Origin: Opitutales bacterium
Lineage (GTDB): Bacteria > Verrucomicrobiota > Verrucomicrobiia > Opitutales > Seribacteraceae
NCBI GenBank assembly: GCA_029254745.1
Contig: JAQWWZ010000049.1
Span: forward strand, 1 to 64,000
Direction of reading: 5' to 3'
Length of the DNA stretch: 64,000 nucleotides
Shown here: positions 58,343 to 64,000 of the stretch, piece after piece
How positions within the stretch are numbered: position 1 is the stretch's first letter
Layout of the letters: every line of letters starts with the position of its first letter
Position numbers and translations under genes: made by a program
The notes under the pieces: model-generated
The model's input: the letters and a program-made list of their open reading frames with translations, nothing else
What the model was told of the DNA's origin: nothing
Database searches by the model: none

Positions 58343-60509
58343 GATTATTACCTGGGTCTTCCTTCTATCTTATTCCATTTTTTTACTTTCCTGTGGTGGC
58401 GATGAGAAAGCTCCAGTACAAGAGACAACTCCTAAGAAAGTAAGTGTTAGCAAACCGGATTCTGTTGTAGCAGAGGCGGATGAACCTAATGATATGGGTC
58501 TACCTGAACCATCCAAGGCAGAGGTGAAGATTCCGGATCCCAACGGGGTTTATTTGCCCTCAGGTGAAAGCAAAAATGGAAAGCCCGTTTACGCGAATGC
58601 TGATGGTTTTACAATGTGGTTTAACGGTTCTGCTTGGAGAATTACTGATCGTACCGGTGGGGGGAACCTGATTGCTTCCGGAAAAGCTGATTTAAATGAA
58701 GAGTGGTCCAAGGGGGGGGAAGTGCGCCATTATCCAGATGATCAATATGCCAAAGACGCTTTATTCCGCTTGGCCGTAGCCTACCAAGGTTCACAGGATA
58801 ACAAAAATGCGGCCCGTTTATTTAAGCAATTTATTCAAGAATATCCCGAAGATAAAAATGTGGCCGCGTCTTACCTCAGTTTGGGGGATATTGTATTGAG
58901 TCAGGTTAAGCCAGATGAACAGCCAACTTTCGAACAATTCTCCGAAGCACGAAAGAATTACGCCTTAGTTCGTGCCTCCACCCAGGACATTGCCCTAACC
59001 TCAGACGCTACCTTTAATGAGGGTGGGGTTTTGGAAAGGGCAGCTGAAAATCCTGAAGGACTAATCAATTACTATTTTACTTTCGATAAGAACAAAAACG
59101 ATGCCCTGAGCTCAGGGGAGTTCAATGCCATCGGATTAAAAGGAGCCAAAGCATTTTCCGAGTACGATCTCAATGGGGATAAGTCCTTGGATTTCGGGGA
59201 AATTGCAGAACTTGCCATTATGTTCTCTTACGCCGAACTCGAGAATTTATACCGCATGTACAACGAAAAATTCGCCTCCACTGCAGGAGCGAGAATTTCA
59301 GAGGCTACTCAAAAAATTGGTTTTGCTTGTGAAAAACAAGGAAGGCCATCCGAAATGCTTACAATGTATTTTGAGGACATCAAAAAATTTGGAAATGATC
59401 CATCTCGGGTTGGAGTTGATGGTATTCTTGCTAAGTACACGGAAAAGTACAATGAATATGAAACCTTGTACGGCAAAACACTGGACCTCTTAGAAAAAAT
59501 ACAGAACCCAGATGAAGTAATCTCTTTCACTTTTAGAAACCGCAAAGGAATAGAGGATACCATTTCGGGAACGGTTAAAGAAATTTTAAATGATCGTAGA
59601 AAACTTTTACCCTATTTGGCTTCAGAATATAAAGGGATGGACCAAAGCATTTACCGAGAAGTAGCGAAGCTCAAAGGTGCGATTTATGTAAACCCAAAGT
59701 ACACTTCAAAATTTAAAGGTTATCACACCAAATACAAAAAACTTAATGATTCTTTCCCCACCGACCTATCCCCTGCAAAGGCATACGCCAGGCTCTTAGA
59801 TGAAGCGATTGAGGCAGGCACAAAGACTCTTGAACTTCGTATGCGAGCTGGCCTTGCATCGGTTGGTTCAAAAGCTGGTGGTAGTTATAACCCAGAGAGA
59901 AGAGATTTTCCGGCAGCCAGTCCAGGAGTGTTAGTTTGGATGGCCAAAACTATGCTTGCCCAAAATTCAACCGAAGATGCAATGGCCGCGATGGATCAAC
60001 TTCTTCAAATTTACGGCAGTAATGGCGGGGATTTTCTTTTTGATGCAAACTTTATTTTAGGTCAGGCCAATGAGAAAAATCGTGATCACCAGGCAGCGGC
60101 AGTTAGTTATGAAAATGCTCTAACTAATTCTTCATGGCATCCGCTCGCGAACACAGCCCGCATGCGTTTGGGGTCTTCTCTTTTTGAAGTGGCTTCCTCC
60201 TCCAGGGACTCAACTACCTTTGAAAAAGCGATAAGTAACTTCAAAGAAGTTAGGGCTGACACCGATGCAAGTTTGGATGAAAGAGCGGAATCTGCGTTTA
60301 TGATGGGCGAATGTAAACGGGCACAAAAAGATTATGCAGGGGCAGCTTTTCTTTTCCTTGAAACGACCCTTAATTTTGCAGGTTCTTTAAAATGGGCACC
60401 TAAATCATATGAAAAAGCCATCACAAGTTACGAGCAGGCAGGTGCCTCGGACCAAGTTAGTAGAGTGGAGAAACAATACATGGATTGGCAGAGGAAGTTT
60501 TTAAAATGA
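58335..60509 (+). CDS. Lipoprotein with TPR-type repeats and an embedded EF-hand pair
   Basis: Lipobox FLLSCGGDE; YPDDQYAKDALFRLAVAYQGSQDNKNAARLFKQFIQEYPEDKNVAASYLSLGDI; DKNKNDALSSGE and DLNGDKSLDFGE. Confidence 0.8.
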   Translation: MNKIITWVFLLSYSIFLLSCGGDEKAPVQETTPKKVSVSKPDSVVAEADEPNDMGLPEPSKAEVKIPDPNGVYLPSGESKNGKPVYANADGFTMWFNGSAWRITDRTGGGNLIASGKADLNEEWSKGGEVRHYPDDQYAKDALFRLAVAYQGSQDNKNAARLFKQFIQEYPEDKNVAASYLSLGDIVLSQVKPDEQPTFEQFSEARKNYALVRASTQDIALTSDATFNEGGVLERAAENPEGLINYYFTFDKNKNDALSSGEFNAIGLKGAKAFSEYDLNGDKSLDFGEIAELAIMFSYAELENLYRMYNEKFASTAGARISEATQKIGFACEKQGRPSEMLTMYFEDIKKFGNDPSRVGVDGILAKYTEKYNEYETLYGKTLDLLEKIQNPDEVISFTFRNRKGIEDTISGTVKEILNDRRKLLPYLASEYKGMDQSIYREVAKLKGAIYVNPKYTSKFKGYHTKYKKLNDSFPTDLSPAKAYARLLDEAIEAGTKTLELRMRAGLASVGSKAGGSYNPERRDFPAASPGVLVWMAKTMLAQNSTEDAMAAMDQLLQIYGSNGGDFLFDANFILGQANEKNRDHQAAAVSYENALTNSSWHPLANTARMRLGSSLFEVASSSRDSTTFEKAISNFKEVRADTDASLDERAESAFMMGECKRAQKDYAGAAFLFLETTLNFAGSLKWAPKSYEKAITSYEQAGASDQVSRVEKQYMDWQRKFLK

Positions 60510-61813
60510 GTACCCCAATGTTTAGAATTTTATTATTTTGGCTGAGTTCAATATGTGTTCTTTCGGGGCAGCAGGAGGACTACTTCCGTAAATACGCAGG
60601 TCCCATACCAGGGAAAGTACATTACCTAAGTGGAATAAATCCCAAAGAGATTTCCCTCAAGGGAGTTGATGCTTCCAAGGGTATTATTTATGGGGCCATT
60701 AAAATGGATGGGAAGTTTTTGGGAATGGAGCTGGAACTTCGAGGTTTGTCTAAACAAAATATAAAAGGTTTTGAATTCACTGGCTTCCAGCAGAATATAA
60801 CGAACCCACTTCTATCGAAAGCACAGTTAGCTTCGGCAAAACTTCAAAAAAGAGATAAAATTACCTTGGCTCGATTGATACAGTATCTTGAAAACGAGCA
60901 GTATAGTATGCCTATAATCGAAGCAGTACGTCCGACGATTTATAAGCTCATGTTATTTTTACCGATGTCCCCGGATACTATACTTATTCATGGACCCTGT
61001 CTTACTTATGTAAAATCTCTTATTGAGCTCCAACAATATTCGGAAGCTTTTTACATTCTTTCTCGATTAAATTTAAGCCAGCTTGACGAGTTCGGGTACA
61101 GGGAGTTCTCCGACTCAGCGTTGGATTTAGCCGGGAAAATGATCCAAGCAAACCCAAAGTCGGCTAAGGTCTCTTTAGCCTTACTGAAAAGGGTAAATAT
61201 ACGCGATGACAGTGGTGATCATGAAGCTTACTTGCGTCTTGCCAACTCGCTGCGCTTACAGGGACTTTATAAGGAAGCTATTGATGAATATGCTCGGTTG
61301 GGCCCAGTAGTTCAAAAATCGGCAAAAAGCCCGTTTAAAACCATTCTTAAGATTTGGCCCGTTTATTGTTATGTCAAAAACTACGAACTTTACTCCGCTT
61401 ATGCAGCCCGAGACAAACGATATGCTCAGTATGCGTCTCAATATTTTAATGCGGCTTTGCAGGGTGTAAAAACTTTAGACGAGAACCCTCCTGCCCGTCA
61501 GACAAATGAGTATTCTCTCTACAAGTTGGTAAGGGCATTGGTACGCGTTCAGTATGCGAGAAGATGGGAAGCTGGAGGGGACAAGGTGAAATCTGATGAA
61601 TATTATAGGCAGTCGGTAGTTGAGGTAACGGAAGGAATTGTTTCTGCTCGCGTGGGTCTGGATTGGTTGCCTGAATCTCTTCTCATGGCTGGAGATGCGT
61701 ATGAAAAACTTGAGCAAGTAAAGGCAGCCAAAAATGTTTACGAACAAATCACTCGATTCTTTCCTGGTTCCAAGTGGGAAACTGTGAGCAGGAAGAGAAT
61801 GGAAGCTTTGTAA
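60506..61813 (+). CDS. Secreted TPR-like protein
   Basis: Signal peptide-like N-terminus; C-terminal LLMAGDAYEKLEQVKAAKNVYEQITRFFPGSKWETVSRKRMEAL; ATGA overlap with upstream gene. Confidence 0.75.
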   Translation: MSTPMFRILLFWLSSICVLSGQQEDYFRKYAGPIPGKVHYLSGINPKEISLKGVDASKGIIYGAIKMDGKFLGMELELRGLSKQNIKGFEFTGFQQNITNPLLSKAQLASAKLQKRDKITLARLIQYLENEQYSMPIIEAVRPTIYKLMLFLPMSPDTILIHGPCLTYVKSLIELQQYSEAFYILSRLNLSQLDEFGYREFSDSALDLAGKMIQANPKSAKVSLALLKRVNIRDDSGDHEAYLRLANSLRLQGLYKEAIDEYARLGPVVQKSAKSPFKTILKIWPVYCYVKNYELYSAYAARDKRYAQYASQYFNAALQGVKTLDENPPARQTNEYSLYKLVRALVRVQYARRWEAGGDKVKSDEYYRQSVVEVTEGIVSARVGLDWLPESLLMAGDAYEKLEQVKAAKNVYEQITRFFPGSKWETVSRKRMEAL

Positions 61814-61868
61814 TCCTGCATTGACCCCACACCAAAATAGATTCTAAATAACCAAAACTATAAATATT

Positions 61869-62729
61869 ATGAAATTTGGATTTACCAGACTCCTCTTTGT
61901 TCTAGCGCTGACCTTCACCGTCCTGTATCCCGAGATGCTCGTGTCTGTTGCGGTTGCTCAAGATGCAGCCCCCACTACGTTTGGCGGGAAGATGGTAGCG
62001 GCCTTAGGAATTTTTCTGTATCCATTCATTATTATGGTAGTTGGAGGTTTTACTCTGATTATTTACAACGGTATAGCTGTACGAAAAAAAGCATTCATCA
62101 AGGATGATGTGGTGGCACCGATCATGCAGGAGGTACAAAACTTAAACATTCCTGGTGCACTTTCATTATGTGATCAGTACAAAATTCCGGTAACATCGGT
62201 TCTTAAAGGTGGTCTTTCCCGTATACAGGACGATGAGCTCGATATTGAGCAAATCGAAAAAGGATTAGAAGAGTCCTCGGGAATTGCCTTATCTAAACCT
62301 TTTACTTGGATCAATATGCTCAACACCATCGGCTCAATCGCACCGATGATTGGTCTTTTGGGAACCGTAACCGGTATGATTGGGGCGTTTAACGTGTTAA
62401 CCGAGTCAGGAATGGGTGGTGAATCAAGTCAGAAAATGGCTGGAAACATTGGTAGTGCGCTTTGGACAACTGCTGCCGGTCTTGTTGTCGCTATTCCTAC
62501 ACTCATTGCATACTTTCTTTATAAGACAAAATTTGGAAACATTGTCGCAGAAGTTAACCAAGTGGCTGGTGAGATGGTCTTTACATTAGTTCGTGCAGCC
62601 CGTGGTGGTTTTGATGGAGAAGAGGCTGAGGGAGAAGAAGAAGAGTATTACGAAGAAGCCGCCACCTCCGTTGCTCCTCCCCTTGCGGAAGGGCTTCCTC
62701 CATCACCTGACCTACCGCCATCCCCATAA
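61869..62729 (+). CDS. exbB: ExbB/TolQ/MotA family proton-channel protein
   Basis: INMLNTIGSIAPMIGLLGTVTGMIGAFNVL; GNIGSALWTTAAGLVVAIPTLIAYFLY. Confidence 0.93.
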   Translation: MKFGFTRLLFVLALTFTVLYPEMLVSVAVAQDAAPTTFGGKMVAALGIFLYPFIIMVVGGFTLIIYNGIAVRKKAFIKDDVVAPIMQEVQNLNIPGALSLCDQYKIPVTSVLKGGLSRIQDDELDIEQIEKGLEESSGIALSKPFTWINMLNTIGSIAPMIGLLGTVTGMIGAFNVLTESGMGGESSQKMAGNIGSALWTTAAGLVVAIPTLIAYFLYKTKFGNIVAEVNQVAGEMVFTLVRAARGGFDGEEAEGEEEEYYEEAATSVAPPLAEGLPPSPDLPPSP

Positions 62730-62767
62730 GTCCAAAGATTCTCATTATTTTTTCGTAACAGAAAGAA

Positions 62768-63181
62768 ATGGCAAAATATAAGGCACCTGAGTCCAATGAC
62801 TCTCCTGATCTGACTCCCATGATTGATGTGGTGTTTTTATTGATCGTATTTTTTATGGTCGTTGCCCAACAAATGTCGGAACAATATATAGAGCTTTCCA
62901 AGTTGGCGGTCGCCAGCAATTCACAAGTAAGGGAAAGTCCCCCTTCCCGGACAATAATTAGTATTGATGAAACCCCAGAAGGGCAGAAGTTTTATTGGGG
63001 TGAAGCCGAGATTGACCTTACCCAAATACCGTACTGCATTAAAAAAAATTCTGACTGGAAGGTTTTCCTTCGTGTTCACCCTGACGTTCAGCATTCGGTT
63101 GTGCAGGATGTAATGAGGGAAATTGGAAATGCTGGGCAAGCCGATGTCATATTTGGTACATGGCAGGTAGCTGCAGGTTAA
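62768..63181 (+). CDS. exbD: ExbD/TolR family protein (1)
   Basis: PDLTPMIDVVFLLIVFFMVVAQ single TM with conserved Asp. Confidence 0.92.
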   Translation: MAKYKAPESNDSPDLTPMIDVVFLLIVFFMVVAQQMSEQYIELSKLAVASNSQVRESPPSRTIISIDETPEGQKFYWGEAEIDLTQIPYCIKKNSDWKVFLRVHPDVQHSVVQDVMREIGNAGQADVIFGTWQVAAG

Positions 63182-63187
63182 TATCCC

Positions 63188-63646
63188 ATGAATGCACTCA
63201 AGAAAATTTTAGATGATATCGATGAGGTTGACCTCACTCCTATGATTGATGTCACCTTTCTCTTACTCATTTACTTCATGGTTACTACCATGCTGAAACA
63301 GCCAGAAGCAGAACTCTCTATTCAATTACCTGGCAAGCCCCAAAGTAGTGATGTTACGCCCATGGAACTCCTTAATGTACGAATTGGAGAAGAGGGGCAG
63401 GTATATCTAAACGGTTCTGAAATTGAAGATGGATATGATTTAGAAATGCCAGATTTAGTTGCTAATTTAAAGACTCAAAAGAATATGCGAGATCAGTTGA
63501 TTAGTAGTGGAGCTAAAACGAAAGCTGAAGCAGAGCTGAAAGTACAGATTGAGTCCTCTACTCTCGCTTTGCATCAGGCATCGATAAGTGTCCTTAATGC
63601 TTGTTCAACCGCTGGGGTTAATAAAGTAACCTTTTCCTTTCAATAA
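63188..63646 (+). CDS. exbD: ExbD/TolR family protein (2)
   Basis: VDLTPMIDVTFLLLIYFMVTTML single TM with conserved Asp. Confidence 0.92.
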   Translation: MNALKKILDDIDEVDLTPMIDVTFLLLIYFMVTTMLKQPEAELSIQLPGKPQSSDVTPMELLNVRIGEEGQVYLNGSEIEDGYDLEMPDLVANLKTQKNMRDQLISSGAKTKAEAELKVQIESSTLALHQASISVLNACSTAGVNKVTFSFQ

Positions 63647-63676
63647 TCTTTTTTTGGCCCCGGCCCAGGAGGAAAT

Positions 63677-64000
63677 ATGAGTACCCTTATCAAAAAATTT
63701 CTGCATACGCGCATGCGTGTTAATGACTTGGAAAAAACCTTGGAATTCTACACCAAAGTTTTTGGTTTTGAAATTACCCGAAGGCATGAATCCCCTCGAG
63801 GTTCAAAACTAGCTTTTCTTGCGGTGCCCAATAGTGAAGAAGAGATTGAAATCACCTATTACCCCGGTTCTGGTTCGGTTAAAGTACAGGAAGATCTCAT
63901 GCACTTAGCTTTTGAAGTTGAAAGTATGGATGGTTTTGTAGAGCATTTGAACTCCATCGGATACAAGTTGAGCGATGGCCCAACCAATAGTTCTACAGGT
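63677..64000 (+). CDS. Glyoxalase/VOC family protein (lactoylglutathione lyase-like), truncated by window end
   Basis: Translation MSTLIKKFLHTRMRVNDLEKTLEFYTKVFGFEITRRHESPRGSKLAFLAVPNSEEEIEITYYPG...HLAFEV; RBS AGGAGGA upstream. Confidence 0.88.
   Translation, partial: MSTLIKKFLHTRMRVNDLEKTLEFYTKVFGFEITRRHESPRGSKLAFLAVPNSEEEIEITYYPGSGSVKVQEDLMHLAFEVESMDGFVEHLNSIGYKLSDGPTNSSTG

Overview
64 kb of a bacterial chromosome, densely coded on both strands. I recognised no phage, IS element, CRISPR array, rRNA or tRNA. Gene content (DUF1501 and DUF1549/DUF1553 pair, several Gfo/Idh/MocA oxidoreductases, DUF3570/DUF4266/ApbE cluster, W/Y-rich C-terminal domains, a Chlamydia-like ytgABCRD metal-transport operon) suggests a PVC-group bacterium, probably Verrucomicrobiota/Opitutae; this placement is inference. 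Main blocks: a PaaK-like ligase with a LolD/FtsX-type ABC exporter (0.2-9.4 kb); an oxidoreductase and a two-component pair (9.4-13.8 kb); an FGE/SUMF1-like gene interrupted by one in-frame TAG (13.8-15.0 kb); a trypsin/PDZ protease next to an apparent pseudoprotease whose PDZ lies inside the protease fold (15-17 kb); a DUF3570-ApbE-DUF4266 cluster (17-21 kb); a second ABC exporter with a DUF3299 protein (21.7-24.4 kb); DUF1501/DUF1549 (25-28.7 kb); a metal-related TonB receptor/Met-rich protein/HupE locus (28.7-34.2 kb); a ytgABCRD-like Mn/Fe/Zn ABC operon with a permease-DtxR fusion and a divergent full-length DtxR regulator (34.3-39.3 kb); a sugar isomerase/dehydrogenase cluster (39.4-42.7 kb); a histone-like Lys/Ala-rich protein and an OGG1-like glycosylase (42.7-44.4 kb); two divergent peptide ABC transporters, one permease carrying two EF-hand loops (44.6-56.5 kb); and a TPR/EF-hand lipoprotein operon with ExbB-ExbD-ExbD and no TonB (56.6-63.6 kb). 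Most interesting: the PDZ-in-protease pseudoenzyme, the EF-hand permease, the TPR/EF-hand-ExbBD operon and the permease-DtxR fusion. All family calls are by eye from translated motifs; no database search was run.
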